A stretch of DNA of 64,000 nt from Pseudobacter sp. (GCA_017849455.1 JAFIGX010000020.1:240245-304244), one strand, 5' to 3'. Shown: positions 53,613 to 62,853, counted from the stretch's first letter. Notes: a model not told the origin generated them from the sequence alone. Translations and numbers: made by a program.

Positions 53613-54401
53613 TCAGTATTTCAGAATATCCCTGATGAAATTGTGGTATTCCGGGAACGAAGGTAAGTTATTATGCCGGCCTCCATGGATGCGGATAAGA
53701 GTGATCCTGGCCGGGTTGAGCGATTGCAGCTTTTCACTGTGCCTAATGGGTATCAGCCTGTCTTTGGTGCCGTGGATGATATAGGTATGGCAATTCACTT
53801 TCCGGATCCAACGATCGGTACGGAGATGATAACGGAGCACATATCGTACCGGCAGGATGGGGAGAAAGCGTTCTACCACTTTCAGGAAATTGTAATATGG
53901 CGAATCGAGGATCAGGAATCGGGGGTGATTATCGGATGCGATCCTGGTAGCGAACCCGCTACCGATGCTCCGGCCATAAACGATGATATGTTGTTCTTCG
54001 TATTGAACGATCAGGCTGTCGTACACGAACTGCATATCGGCCAGCATTTCCTTCTCACTGCGTTTCCCGGTGCTCTTGCCGAATCCGCGGTAATCGACCA
54101 TTACCAGGTCGTAATCGTAGCGGTAGAAATCGCGTGCATATTTTGCCCAGCCTTTGATGCTGCGGGTATTGCCGTGGAAATAGAGGATCAGTCCCTTGGG
54201 TCGTTCGCGGAAAAAATGCAGGCCGTTGATCTTAACGCCCGGCGCAATATCGAAGAACAGTTCTTTGAAGGGAACATCGTAACGGAATTGAAAATCGGCA
54301 GGGAGTCTTTCCGGTTTGAAAATGAGTTTTTCCTGTATGAACCAGGCGATGGCGGTGAGGCCGATGATGCTGCCGATAATATACCAGATAAAGTTAGGCA
54401 A
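53613..54401 (-). CDS. Membrane-anchored alpha/beta hydrolase, tandem copy
   Basis: About 262 residues, homologous to the downstream neighbour. N-terminal membrane helix (IWYIIGSIIGLTAIAWFI), LYFHGNTRS, nucleophile GRSIGSG, aspartate in HGTKDRLIP and histidine in GGRHNNL. I chose TTG 54401; the frame is open to 54578, but that part encodes repeat sequence (TTNDQQQTTNN) and an unlikely Trp-rich start. The start is therefore uncertain. Probably co-transcribed with kup and the second hydrolase. Confidence 0.82.
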   Translation of the reverse strand: MPNFIWYIIGSIIGLTAIAWFIQEKLIFKPERLPADFQFRYDVPFKELFFDIAPGVKINGLHFFRERPKGLILYFHGNTRSIKGWAKYARDFYRYDYDLVMVDYRGFGKSTGKRSEKEMLADMQFVYDSLIVQYEEQHIIVYGRSIGSGFATRIASDNHPRFLILDSPYYNFLKVVERFLPILPVRYVLRYHLRTDRWIRKVNCHTYIIHGTKDRLIPIRHSEKLQSLNPARITLIRIHGGRHNNLPSFPEYHNFIRDILKY

Positions 54402-54410
54402 CCGGTTTTC

Positions 54411-54586
54411 GTTAGTTGTTTGTAGTTTGTTGTTGGTGGTTTGTTGTTGGTCGTTTGTTGTTGGTGAAAGTCGAAAACTTTGAGTAATTACAAGTTTCCT
54501 TTTCGTTATATTTAATTGGCCGAATCCCTGGCAGGTTTCCTGAGGCCAAAGAACTACAAACCACCACCAACAAACCACAAACAGCT
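54411..54586. repeat. Heptad inverted-repeat element (GTTTGTT / GTTGGTG words)
   Basis: The left arm has eight in-phase heptamers at 54411-54466: GTTAGTT, GTTTGTA, GTTTGTT, GTTGGTG, GTTTGTT, GTTGGTC, GTTTGTT, GTTGGTG. The right arm at 54552-54586 is AACTACA, AACCACC, ACCAACA, AACCACA, AACAGCT. The loop is about 85 bases. The right arm ends at the kup stop; the left arm ends 10 bp from the hydrolase start. Confidence 0.82.
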
Positions 54587-54587
54587 A

Positions 54588-56573
54588 TTAAACTCCTTCT
54601 TCCGTATCGTACACCCTTTTCAAGCTCAGATTGGTAACGGGAGCTACAATGAGCGGGAATTTTTCAACGGTCACATTGCTCACTTCCAGTCCGAACCCAC
54701 GTTCTTCCGACAGGCTGTATTCCTTGATCCAGAAATACAGTTTCATGATCATCCTTTCGGTGATCGGCAGTTCGATATCCTGGCTCAGGTATTTTTCCAT
54801 CACGATGAACTGGAAATCGCCCACTACATTATTCCTTTCCAGGCTTTCATAGCGGCTCGTGATATTCACTTCCTTATTGGCTACCAGGTCGGCCACCACT
54901 TTACGGAACATGAGGTTGATCTTCGGCTCCATCCTGAACCCCAGCCTGAATTCAACGCGGATGATATCATTGGGGATGATATGGTCTACCGAGTATTCGC
55001 AGGTATAAGGATCATCGAGCGTGTCCACATGCACGAACCAATAGATGTCCGCACGTTTGGGTTTCTTGTTGAGGATGGAATAGATGATCTTATGCTCGAT
55101 CTCTTTGGGATTATTGGCACTGGTAAGATAGACCAGGTGGGTGGCATGTTTGGGCACGGTCTTGTCGTTGCTCAGCTCCTGGATTTGCGGGATATAATGT
55201 TCAAGCCGTACAAATTCCACGTACCTGTTCTTGATCTTGCGGCTGCGGAACCAGATATACATCACGGCAAAGAGAGCGCCGCCAACGATCAGGGTCACGA
55301 AACCACCATGCGGGAATTTATCGAGATTGGCGGCCAGGAACGATAATTCGATACTGAGATATACGATGAGGAAGAGATAAATGAATGCAGGTTTGGCCCT
55401 TCTCGATACCAGGAAGTTGGCGAACAGGATGGTAGTGGCGATCATGCACATGGTGATGGCCAGTCCGTAGGCAGCTTCCATCCGGGAAGATTTCTGGAAA
55501 TACAATACGATGCCGCAGCAACCCAGGAGCAACATGGTATTGATGCCCGGGATATACAACTGGCCTCTTTCTTCCGTTGGATAGTTGATGCGCATTTTAG
55601 GCCAGAGGTTGAGGCGCATGGCTTCACTGATGAGGGTGAAGGAACCACTGATCAATGCCTGGCTGGCGATGATGGCCGCAGCAGTAGCAATGATGATGCC
55701 AGGGAGTACGAACCAGGTGGGCATCACGGCATAGAACGGGTTGAAGCCGGAGCTGATCATTTCAGGGGTGATACGTGTGCCGCTGTATTTGGAGAGCAGG
55801 AAAGCGCCCTGACCGAGATAGTTCAGGATGAGGCAGCTCTTTACGAAGATCCAGGAGTAACGGATATTGGCGCGCCCGCAATGGCCCAGGTCGGAGTAGA
55901 GCGCTTCGGCCCCGGTAGTACAAAGGAAAACGGCGCCCAGGATCCAGAACCCTTTGGGATAGTTCATGAGCAGGTCGATGGCATAGTGCGGGCTGAAGGC
56001 TTTGAAGATACCCAGGTCATCGAACAGGTGTGAGGAGCCCAGGATGGCCAGCATCAGGAACCAGCAGAACATGATCGGACCGAACATTTTCCCGATCGAC
56101 GCTGTGCCGAACTGCTGAAGGAAAAAAAGCACGACAAGAATACCCAATACGATGTACACGATGGTGGAATCGGGAATAACGCCCAGTTCCTTGACGTTGC
56201 GCAGACCTTCGATGGATGATGTGACGGAGATGGGAGGGGTGATCATTCCGTCGGCGAGCAGCGCGGCCCCGCCCAACATGGCTGGTAGTACCAACCATTT
56301 CCTTTGCCGGCGTACCAGGGCGTACAGGGAAAAGATACCTCCTTCACCCCGGTTATCCGCCCTGAGGGTCAGCACCACGTATTTGATGGTGGTCTGCAAG
56401 GTCAATGTCCAGATGATACAGGAAAGCGAGCCGAGAATGAGCTTTTCATCGATGATCCTGTCACTGATGATAGCATTCAGTACGTAAAGCGGGGAAGTTC
56501 CGATATCGCCATAGATAATTCCTAACGCAATAAGTAGAGTGGCTGCGGTGACTTTATTAATATTTTTGCCCAC
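54588..56573 (-). CDS. kup: KUP-family potassium transporter
   Basis: Potassium uptake permease, 661 residues. About 12 membrane helices in the first 450 residues, with the family opening LIALGIIYGDIGTSPLYVLNA, the DNRGEGGIFSLYAL loop, and LLADGMITPPISV; a cytoplasmic C-terminal domain of about 200 residues follows. The start is GTG 56573 (MGKNINKVT). The upstream region contains two hairpins. The usual role is low-affinity K+ uptake driven by protons. Confidence 0.95.
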   Translation of the reverse strand: MGKNINKVTAATLLIALGIIYGDIGTSPLYVLNAIISDRIIDEKLILGSLSCIIWTLTLQTTIKYVVLTLRADNRGEGGIFSLYALVRRQRKWLVLPAMLGGAALLADGMITPPISVTSSIEGLRNVKELGVIPDSTIVYIVLGILVVLFFLQQFGTASIGKMFGPIMFCWFLMLAILGSSHLFDDLGIFKAFSPHYAIDLLMNYPKGFWILGAVFLCTTGAEALYSDLGHCGRANIRYSWIFVKSCLILNYLGQGAFLLSKYSGTRITPEMISSGFNPFYAVMPTWFVLPGIIIATAAAIIASQALISGSFTLISEAMRLNLWPKMRINYPTEERGQLYIPGINTMLLLGCCGIVLYFQKSSRMEAAYGLAITMCMIATTILFANFLVSRRAKPAFIYLFLIVYLSIELSFLAANLDKFPHGGFVTLIVGGALFAVMYIWFRSRKIKNRYVEFVRLEHYIPQIQELSNDKTVPKHATHLVYLTSANNPKEIEHKIIYSILNKKPKRADIYWFVHVDTLDDPYTCEYSVDHIIPNDIIRVEFRLGFRMEPKINLMFRKVVADLVANKEVNITSRYESLERNNVVGDFQFIVMEKYLSQDIELPITERMIMKLYFWIKEYSLSEERGFGLEVSNVTVEKFPLIVAPVTNLSLKRVYDTEEGV

Positions 56574-56589
56574 AATGAGTTAGCTTATA

Positions 56590-56641
56590 CCCGTTTATCA
56601 AAGGGTTTAATAAATAAATGGCACCGGGAATGCCGGGTGCC
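56590..56641 (-). other. Hairpins in the kup leader
   Basis: A strong stem GGCACC/GGTGCC (56620-56641, with inner GG/CC pairs) and a weaker CCC-TTT/AAA-GGG hairpin (56590-56605) lie 17-68 bp before the kup start. No known riboswitch shape is recognised. The rest of the 287 bp to the next gene shows only a near-consensus promoter at 56824 on the plus strand (TTTG-N20-TAATTTGG). Confidence 0.4.
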
Positions 56642-56860
56642 GGTACAAAGGTATACGTAAAAAAACTAATTAAATGATGTTTTATTGTATCGAATTATTA
56701 ACGGGGATGAGTGTTTGCTGTAGGTCAAATGTTGTACCGGAGACCGGTGGCGACACACAAAGACAGTACCCTGCAACGGGCATTTCCCTGCTGTGTGATA
56801 AATACTTAAAATTGTATGGAAAGTTTGGGTGAGCGTTTTACAATACGTAATTTGGCAGAT

Positions 56861-58405
56861 ATGAAAAGTCGAATCAATTACTGGTACAGCCTGCTTGCCA
56901 TGGTGTTGCTGATAGCCGGGTATCCTGTAATGTTGCATGCGCAAAAGATCTCCTATGCGGAGCCAGAAAGGGATGATACCCGCCGTACCAATTTCGAGAT
57001 CATCGGGAAAGTGGGCAATAATATTCTTGTTTTCAAAAATAACAGAACGGATAATGCGATCAGCGTGTACGACAATGATATGAAGCTGATCGAACGGGTA
57101 AAGGTGGATTATATGGACGACCGCTGGATCAATGTGGATTTCGTCCCCTATTCCGACCATATATGGATGATCTACCAGTACCAGCGGAAAAGCGTTGTTT
57201 ACTGTATGGGCGTCAAGCTCAACTCCAATGCCAAACGACTTACAGACCCTGTGGAGCTGGATACCACCCGCATCGGATGGTCGGCCAGCAACAAGATCTA
57301 TACTACCGTGTTCAGCGATGACAAGCAGCAGATCATGATCTTCAAGATCAACAGCAAGAATACCCGGAATTTCGTTTTTACCACCATGCTGTTCAATCCC
57401 GAGATGCAATTGCAGTATAAGCACCGCATGAACCTTCCCATGGAAGAACGTAATGATTATTTCACGGACTTCCTCCTGGACAACGAGGGTGATATGGTCT
57501 TTGGAAAATTCGTGCGGAAGAACGGGAGCGATTATATCTCCGAGCTGAAAATGATCATCAAAAAGGCATCCCAGGAGCAGTTCACGACCCGCGACCTGAG
57601 TACGAAGGACAAGGTGCTGGATGAAGTGAAGATCAAGATCGACAATACCAATAAGCGATACCTGTTCAGCGCGCTCTATTACAAGCAGAAAAGAGGCAAT
57701 GTGGAAGGCTTGTATTCGCTGGTGTGGGACAAGGCCAGCGATACCGTGATGCGTGAATCGACCCTGGTGTTCAGCGATGAGCTGCGCAAACAGGCCAAGG
57801 GCACGGATGCCAATCTCAGGCTGGCCTTCAACGACTATTTCATCAAGAATATCATCATCAGGAAAGATGGGGGATATATCCTGGTCGGTGAATCGATGTA
57901 CACCACTTCGAGAGGTGGTGCTTTCAACCGGTGGGACTATTCCTACTGGAATAACCCCTGGGCCTCCCCGCTGGATTATTATTACTGGTCGCCCTACTAC
58001 AATCCCTGGGGCTCGCCCTGGAGCCGGTGGGGCAATAATATGGCTACCCGCTACCACGCCGAAAATATCATGATCCTTGCTTTCGACAAGGAGGGCGGAG
58101 TGGAATGGACCAATGTGATCCCCAAAAGCCAGTTCGATGATGATGGCGACAACCTCATCTCCAACCAGGTCATGAATACCGGTGGCGAACTACACTTCCT
58201 GTTCAATCTGTATGAGCGCCGCACCTTGCTGCTGAATGATCAAAGCATCAGCCCTGATGGAAAAATTACCCGGCATCCTACTCTCAAGAACCTCGACAGG
58301 GGAATTGAGTTCATGCCCCGTCTTGGGAAACAGGTGAGCGCCCGTTCCATCGTGATGCCCTGCCAGTACAGGAACTATCTTACTTTCGCCAAAATCGATT
58401 TCTAA
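56861..58405 (+). CDS. Exported protein of unknown function
   Basis: 514 residues, family not recognised. The signal peptide from ATG 56861 (MKSRINYWYSLLAMVLLIAG and a short tail ending HAQ) supports this start over the open frame from 56816. The body has repeated beta-type blocks (VFKNNRTDNAISVYDNDMKL, SLVWDKASDTVMRES), which may form a propeller. An aromatic-rich insert is seen near residues 365-405 (WDYSYWNNPW..., YYWSPYYNPWGSPWSRWG). It is followed by the DUF6427 gene after 12 bp. Confidence 0.75.
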   Translation: MKSRINYWYSLLAMVLLIAGYPVMLHAQKISYAEPERDDTRRTNFEIIGKVGNNILVFKNNRTDNAISVYDNDMKLIERVKVDYMDDRWINVDFVPYSDHIWMIYQYQRKSVVYCMGVKLNSNAKRLTDPVELDTTRIGWSASNKIYTTVFSDDKQQIMIFKINSKNTRNFVFTTMLFNPEMQLQYKHRMNLPMEERNDYFTDFLLDNEGDMVFGKFVRKNGSDYISELKMIIKKASQEQFTTRDLSTKDKVLDEVKIKIDNTNKRYLFSALYYKQKRGNVEGLYSLVWDKASDTVMRESTLVFSDELRKQAKGTDANLRLAFNDYFIKNIIIRKDGGYILVGESMYTTSRGGAFNRWDYSYWNNPWASPLDYYYWSPYYNPWGSPWSRWGNNMATRYHAENIMILAFDKEGGVEWTNVIPKSQFDDDGDNLISNQVMNTGGELHFLFNLYERRTLLLNDQSISPDGKITRHPTLKNLDRGIEFMPRLGKQVSARSIVMPCQYRNYLTFAKIDF

Positions 58406-58417
58406 ACCCACTACTGC

Positions 58418-59401
58418 GTGACAGGACTTTTTAAACAAAAAAATTCCGGCAATACCCTAGTATTACTGATCTACGGATTGGTATTGAAATTCAGCATCTT
58501 CCTGCATCCTTATCCATCCGGCGCCATGCAGCAACCAGACGATCATTTTCTCTATCGCTGGCTGATCGGTTTCCTGGAGCCACTGCATCTATGGCCATCT
58601 GTTTATTCATTTTTCGCTTTCCTGCTGCTTTACAGCCAGGCCCTGCTGCTCAACAGGATCTGCAATGCACAAAAGATGATGGCCCGCCCGAATTACCTGG
58701 TGGCCATGTCGTATATGCTGCTCACTTCGCTGATCGTGGAATGGAATTATTTCTCGGCTCCCCTCCTCATCAATTCACTGCTGATCTGGATATTCTATCG
58801 CATCAATACTTTGTACAATTCTTCCAAACCCGGAACGGTCATCTTCAACGTGGGATTGATCATGGGCATCGTTACGCTTCTTTATCAACCCGCCATAGTT
58901 TTGGTACTGTTCGTGCTGATGGCATTGTTCGTGATGCGGCCATTCCGCGTCCGCGAATGGCTGATCAGTATGCTGGGTGTCACCACGCCGTATTATTTCC
59001 TGGGTATTGTGCTGTACCTCTCCAATCAGTGGGACTGGAAAAAGCTGCAGCCCGATATTTCGTTCAGCCTGCCGCCCATGCCATCGTCGATCTTTATTAC
59101 CATCAGTATCATACTGCTGGTACTGCCTTTCATCATCGGGGGGTATTTCGTGCAGAACAATCTCAATAAAATGTTCATCCAGGTACGGAAAAGCTGGAGC
59201 CTGCTATTGGCATCACTGGTGATCTCCACCCTCATCATCATGGTGAACGGGGGTACCAATTATGTGAACTGGCTGCTTTGTGCTGTTCCTTTGGCCGCCT
59301 TTCACGGGGCAGCTTATTTTTATCCATCCAACAAGGTGTTTCCTTTAGTTATGCATTGGATCATTTTCTTATATGCTATGTATGTGAATTATTGGTTATA
59401 A
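58418..59401 (+). CDS. DUF6427 family integral membrane protein
   Basis: 327 residues, about nine membrane helices, GTG start 58418. It has the features of DUF6427 of Bacteroidota, including IFLHPYPSGAMQQPDDHFLY near the start and LLTSLIVEWNYFSAPLLINS. In that phylum the family often lies near envelope genes; its function is unknown. Likely co-transcribed with the preceding exported protein. Confidence 0.8.
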   Translation: MTGLFKQKNSGNTLVLLIYGLVLKFSIFLHPYPSGAMQQPDDHFLYRWLIGFLEPLHLWPSVYSFFAFLLLYSQALLLNRICNAQKMMARPNYLVAMSYMLLTSLIVEWNYFSAPLLINSLLIWIFYRINTLYNSSKPGTVIFNVGLIMGIVTLLYQPAIVLVLFVLMALFVMRPFRVREWLISMLGVTTPYYFLGIVLYLSNQWDWKKLQPDISFSLPPMPSSIFITISIILLVLPFIIGGYFVQNNLNKMFIQVRKSWSLLLASLVISTLIIMVNGGTNYVNWLLCAVPLAAFHGAAYFYPSNKVFPLVMHWIIFLYAMYVNYWL

Positions 59402-59433
59402 ATGTTTATGGGGTGTGGCTCGAACTTTGTTCG

Positions 59434-59441
59434 TAACTTTG
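59434..59441 (+). promoter_or_regulatory. -7 box before purQ
   Basis: TAACTTTG fits TAnnTTTG, 24 bp before the purQ ATG. A direct repeat AACTTTGTTCG/AACTTTGTCT surrounds it. The -33 element is unclear. Confidence 0.5.
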
Positions 59442-59465
59442 TCTACTTCAATCAATAAATAACAG

Positions 59466-60173
59466 ATGAAATTCGGTGTTGTAGTATTTCCGGGTTCGAA
59501 TTGTGACCGCGATATGCAGGATTCACTGCAAAATGATCTTGACCAGGAAGTGATCATGCTCTGGCATAAAGACAAGGACCTTAGCATGTTCTCCACGGAA
59601 GACTGTATCGTGTTGCCGGGCGGGTTTTCCTATGGCGATTACCTCCGCTGCGGGGCCATTGCCCGCTTCAGCCCGATGATGCAAAGCGTGATCGAGTTTG
59701 CCAATAAGGGAGGCAAAGTGCTGGGCGTATGCAACGGGTTTCAGATCCTCTGTGAATCACACCTGTTGCCGGGGGTATTGCTTCGCAATGCAAACCAGCA
59801 ATTTATCTGTAAGAATATTTATCTGAAAGGACTGGGCTCCGACCGCGCCCTGAAAGTGCCTATTGCACATGGTGAAGGCCGCTATTACGCTGATGAAAAA
59901 CTTCTCGACGAACTGGAAGCCAATAACCAGGTGATCTATCGCTACTGCGATAAAAATGGAAATATTACACCTGCCTCCAATCCCAATGGAGCGCTCCGCA
60001 ATATAGCCGGTATCCGCAATACCGCCGGTAATGTATTTGGTATGATGCCACATCCTGAGCGCGCTTCCAGCGATGCATTAGGGAATACCGATGGCCGTAT
60101 CATCCTGAACACCTTATTAATACAGTCCAAATCGGGATTCGTAAAGCCAGCAGCCGAATTGGTCAACTTTTAA
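59466..60173 (+). CDS. purQ: Phosphoribosylformylglycinamidine synthase, glutaminase subunit PurQ
   Basis: Supplies ammonia from glutamine to PurL in purine synthesis, 235 residues. Class I amidotransferase: MKFGVVVFPGSNCDRD, LPGGFSYGDYLRCGAIA, nucleophile Cys in VLGVCNGFQIL (about residue 87), and HPERAS near the end. The separate PurQ implies separate PurL/PurS elsewhere; neither is in the window. It is a single gene with its own promoter. Confidence 0.95.
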   Translation: MKFGVVVFPGSNCDRDMQDSLQNDLDQEVIMLWHKDKDLSMFSTEDCIVLPGGFSYGDYLRCGAIARFSPMMQSVIEFANKGGKVLGVCNGFQILCESHLLPGVLLRNANQQFICKNIYLKGLGSDRALKVPIAHGEGRYYADEKLLDELEANNQVIYRYCDKNGNITPASNPNGALRNIAGIRNTAGNVFGMMPHPERASSDALGNTDGRIILNTLLIQSKSGFVKPAAELVNF

Positions 60174-60280
60174 TGATTTATTAGGATAATTTCATTGAAT
60201 TTTGAGGAAGTGAGTTGATCAAACATCCGTGGGACCCATGGTATGTGAGCTGGAATCTTAATAAACTCAAATATTTTCTG

Positions 60281-60736
60281 ATGAAAAAATTATTCCTATT
60301 GGCATTGGTAAGTTTGGTAGCATCTGCCGTGTGGGCGCAATCTTCCAAAGCTGTAAAATGGTCTTTCTCTTCCAAGAAGATCGCCAACAACACGTATGAA
60401 GTGCATCTAACGGCCAATATCGATGGTGACTATCACATGTATGCCCAGGATGCAGGTGTGGAAGGCCCGTTGCCGACCAGTTTTACCTTCACCAAGAATC
60501 CGTTGCTTTCACTGAATGGCAAACCTGCAGAAAAAGGTAAACTGGTGAAGAAATTCGAAAGCGCCTGGAGCGGTAGCGTGAATTACTATGAAAAGACAGT
60601 CGATTTTGTTCAGGTAGTAAAAGTAAAAGGAACAGCCAAGACCAATCTGTCCGGTAAAGTGGAATTCATGGTATGTAATGAAGAACAATGCCTTCCTCCG
60701 GCTGAAGTACCATTCTCTGTTAATATTGGTGGATAG
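60281..60736 (+). CDS. Stand-alone DsbD alpha-domain protein (cysteine pair intact)
   Basis: 151 residues with signal peptide (MKKLFLLALVSLVASAVWAQ). The rest is the DsbD N-terminal (alpha) domain: VKWSFSSKKIANNTYEVHLT, DGDYHMYAQDAG, and the redox pair C131/C136 in MVCNEEQCLPPAE. It should be a periplasmic thiol carrier. dsbD follows after a terminator-like hairpin. Unlike usual DsbD, the alpha domain here is a separate protein; the matching domain in the next gene has lost both cysteines. Function inferred from the family. Confidence 0.88.
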   Translation: MKKLFLLALVSLVASAVWAQSSKAVKWSFSSKKIANNTYEVHLTANIDGDYHMYAQDAGVEGPLPTSFTFTKNPLLSLNGKPAEKGKLVKKFESAWSGSVNYYEKTVDFVQVVKVKGTAKTNLSGKVEFMVCNEEQCLPPAEVPFSVNIGG

Positions 60737-60766
60737 TCCGCTATGCGACTAACCGAATACTATAAT

Positions 60767-60801
60767 AACGGGTTCTTTGTAAAGAGAATCCGTTTGTTTT
60801 T
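60767..60801 (+). terminator. Terminator-like hairpin between the alpha-domain gene and dsbD
   Basis: AACGG-TTCTTT pairs with AAAG-AA-CCGTT across a 2-base loop (one bulge, one mismatch), followed by TTTGTTTTT. It may attenuate read-through to dsbD. Confidence 0.55.
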
Positions 60802-60831
60802 ATGTAAGTGTCTGAATTGAATAAAAGCCTA

Positions 60832-62838
60832 ATGAAAAAGATCTATAGTCTTCTTATAATTGTTATTTGCCTTCCATTCATAACATTCTCGCAGGATTCT
60901 TCGTCCAGCCATGTTAAATGGGAGTTCGCGGCTTCCAAATCAGCCGGGAATGAATATGAATTGGTGATGAAGGGTGTCATCGATGAGGGATGGCGTGTAT
61001 TTTCCACTACGGCGAAAGATGATGAGCTCAATACCCGTGTGGTATTCGACAGTGCTACTTCGGCCAATATCGCCATACTTTCTATTAGCGAGAAGGGTAG
61101 CCTTCAGCAAAAGAAAGAGGCGTTCCTGGACAACATGGAGATCAAATTCTTTGAAAAGGAGGTAACCATTCTGGCAAAGATCTCTATGAAAGGTAACCTG
61201 AAGGATATTCGTGGTGTGGTGAATTATATGTCGATGAAAGGGGAGGAAGTGCCTGGCCCGATCGAGGTCCCGTTCCGCTTTACTGTCGATGCTGCCGGTA
61301 ACCTGGTTGCAAAGGCAGGCGGTCTGCAGACCTCTGCAGAGGCTGCGCAGGCATTGAAGAGAAATACGATCGAGCTGAATAATCCTGTCAACAGTTGTGG
61401 CGGAACTGGCATTGAAGACAACAAGTCGAAGAGTTTGCTGGGAATATTCATCCTTGGTTTCCTGGGTGGATTGATCGGGCTGTTGACGCCCTGTGTGTTC
61501 CCTATGATCCCGCTCACAGTATCCTTCTTCACCAAACAATCGCAGAGCAGGAAAAAAGGTGTTTTCAATGCTGTGATGTATGGGTTCTTTATTCTGCTGA
61601 TCTATGTAGTGCTGAGCATACCCTTTCATTTCCTGGATTCCAGCAACCCGGAGATATTGAACACGATCTCCACGAACGTTTGGCTGAATATTTTCTTCTT
61701 CGTGATCTTCGTGGTGTTCGCCCTTTCATTTTTTGGCTTATTTGAGATATCGATGCCGGGGGCCCTGGCGAATAAAACCGACGCAAAAGCCGGAAAAGGT
61801 GGGTTGATCGGGATCTTCTTTATGGCGCTCACGCTGGCGCTCGTTTCTTTCTCCTGTACCGGCCCGATCCTGGGATCATTGCTGGCAGGCTCGCTTTCGT
61901 CCGATGGAGGCGCCCTGCAACTGAGTATGGGAATGGCCGGTTTTGGATTGGCGCTGGCATTACCATTTGCCCTGTTCGCTTTATTCCCTAGCTGGTTGAA
62001 TTCACTGCCCCGTTCAGGAGGCTGGCTTACTTCCGTAAAGATCGTACTGGGATTCCTCGAACTGGCATTGGCCGTCAAGTTTCTCTCCAATGCAGACCTG
62101 GTACAGCATTGGGGGATACTGAAAAGAGAAGTCTTTTTCGGCATCTGGATCATTATCGGCATATTGCTGAGCCTGTACCTGTTCGGGATCCTTCGGTTCA
62201 AACACGAAGGGAAGCCGAGGCTCACAAAAACGCGGTTGGTGATCGGGGTCATATTTCTTGCCTTCACTGTTTATCTCGTACCCGGTCTCACAAAAACCAA
62301 ATATGCCAACCGGTCCCTGATCAGTGGTTTCCCGCCTCCCCTTACATACAGTATATATGGCAAGGACGCCTTCAAAGGCGTAGAGGCCAATGTGATCAAT
62401 GATTACGAGAAGGCGTTACAACTGGCAAAGCAATCCAACAAACCCATCCTCATCGATTTTACCGGTTGGGCCTGTGTGAACTGCCGAAAGATGGAAGAGA
62501 ATGTGTGGCCGGTACCGGAGATCAGGGAAATGATCGAGAAGAATTATATCCTCGTTTCCCTGTATGTGGACGACAGGGCGAAATTACCGGTCGACCAGCA
62601 GTTCATTTATTCATTTGCCGACGGATCTCAAAAGCCGATCGTAACGGTGGGCGATAAATATGCCACTTTGCAGAATATCAATTTCACCAGTGTTTCGCAA
62701 CCGCTGTATGCCTTGATCAGTCCGGATGAAAAATTGTTGACCCGGCCGGTGGGGTATACGCCTAATGAGAAGGAATACATGCAATGGCTGCAGTGCGGAC
62801 TGGAAGCGTTCAAGAAAACCGGTTTAGCGAAGAAATAG
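60832..62838 (+). CDS. dsbD: Thiol:disulfide interchange protein DsbD (alpha-domain cysteines missing)
   Basis: 668 residues: signal peptide, alpha-like domain (to about 165), an eight-helix membrane domain with its redox cysteines in LLTPCVFPMIP and SFSCTGPILG, and a C-terminal thioredoxin-like gamma domain with DFTGWACVNCRKM (C547/C550). Electrons would pass from cytoplasmic thioredoxin to the periplasm. The alpha domain reads NYMSMKGEEVPGPIEVPF where the family has a Cys pair, so its own alpha domain cannot be redox active. The preceding small gene carries that pair. Start ATG 60832; GTG 60808 is less likely. Confidence 0.93.
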   Translation: MKKIYSLLIIVICLPFITFSQDSSSSHVKWEFAASKSAGNEYELVMKGVIDEGWRVFSTTAKDDELNTRVVFDSATSANIAILSISEKGSLQQKKEAFLDNMEIKFFEKEVTILAKISMKGNLKDIRGVVNYMSMKGEEVPGPIEVPFRFTVDAAGNLVAKAGGLQTSAEAAQALKRNTIELNNPVNSCGGTGIEDNKSKSLLGIFILGFLGGLIGLLTPCVFPMIPLTVSFFTKQSQSRKKGVFNAVMYGFFILLIYVVLSIPFHFLDSSNPEILNTISTNVWLNIFFFVIFVVFALSFFGLFEISMPGALANKTDAKAGKGGLIGIFFMALTLALVSFSCTGPILGSLLAGSLSSDGGALQLSMGMAGFGLALALPFALFALFPSWLNSLPRSGGWLTSVKIVLGFLELALAVKFLSNADLVQHWGILKREVFFGIWIIIGILLSLYLFGILRFKHEGKPRLTKTRLVIGVIFLAFTVYLVPGLTKTKYANRSLISGFPPPLTYSIYGKDAFKGVEANVINDYEKALQLAKQSNKPILIDFTGWACVNCRKMEENVWPVPEIREMIEKNYILVSLYVDDRAKLPVDQQFIYSFADGSQKPIVTVGDKYATLQNINFTSVSQPLYALISPDEKLLTRPVGYTPNEKEYMQWLQCGLEAFKKTGLAKK

Positions 62839-62853
62839 CAGGAAAATGCCGGA

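Noticed and set aside
54411..54586. Tandem heptads considered as a CRISPR array
   Set aside because: Units are 7 bp with no spacers, and no cas genes are present.
56590..56641. kup leader considered as a potassium or cyclic-di-AMP riboswitch
   Set aside because: Only simple hairpins are seen; none of the conserved riboswitch cores could be recognised.
56666..58057. Long open frame (463 codons) opposite the exported-protein gene
   Set aside because: It is the mirror of a gene with signal peptide and good codon pattern; the translated product has no motif or export signal.
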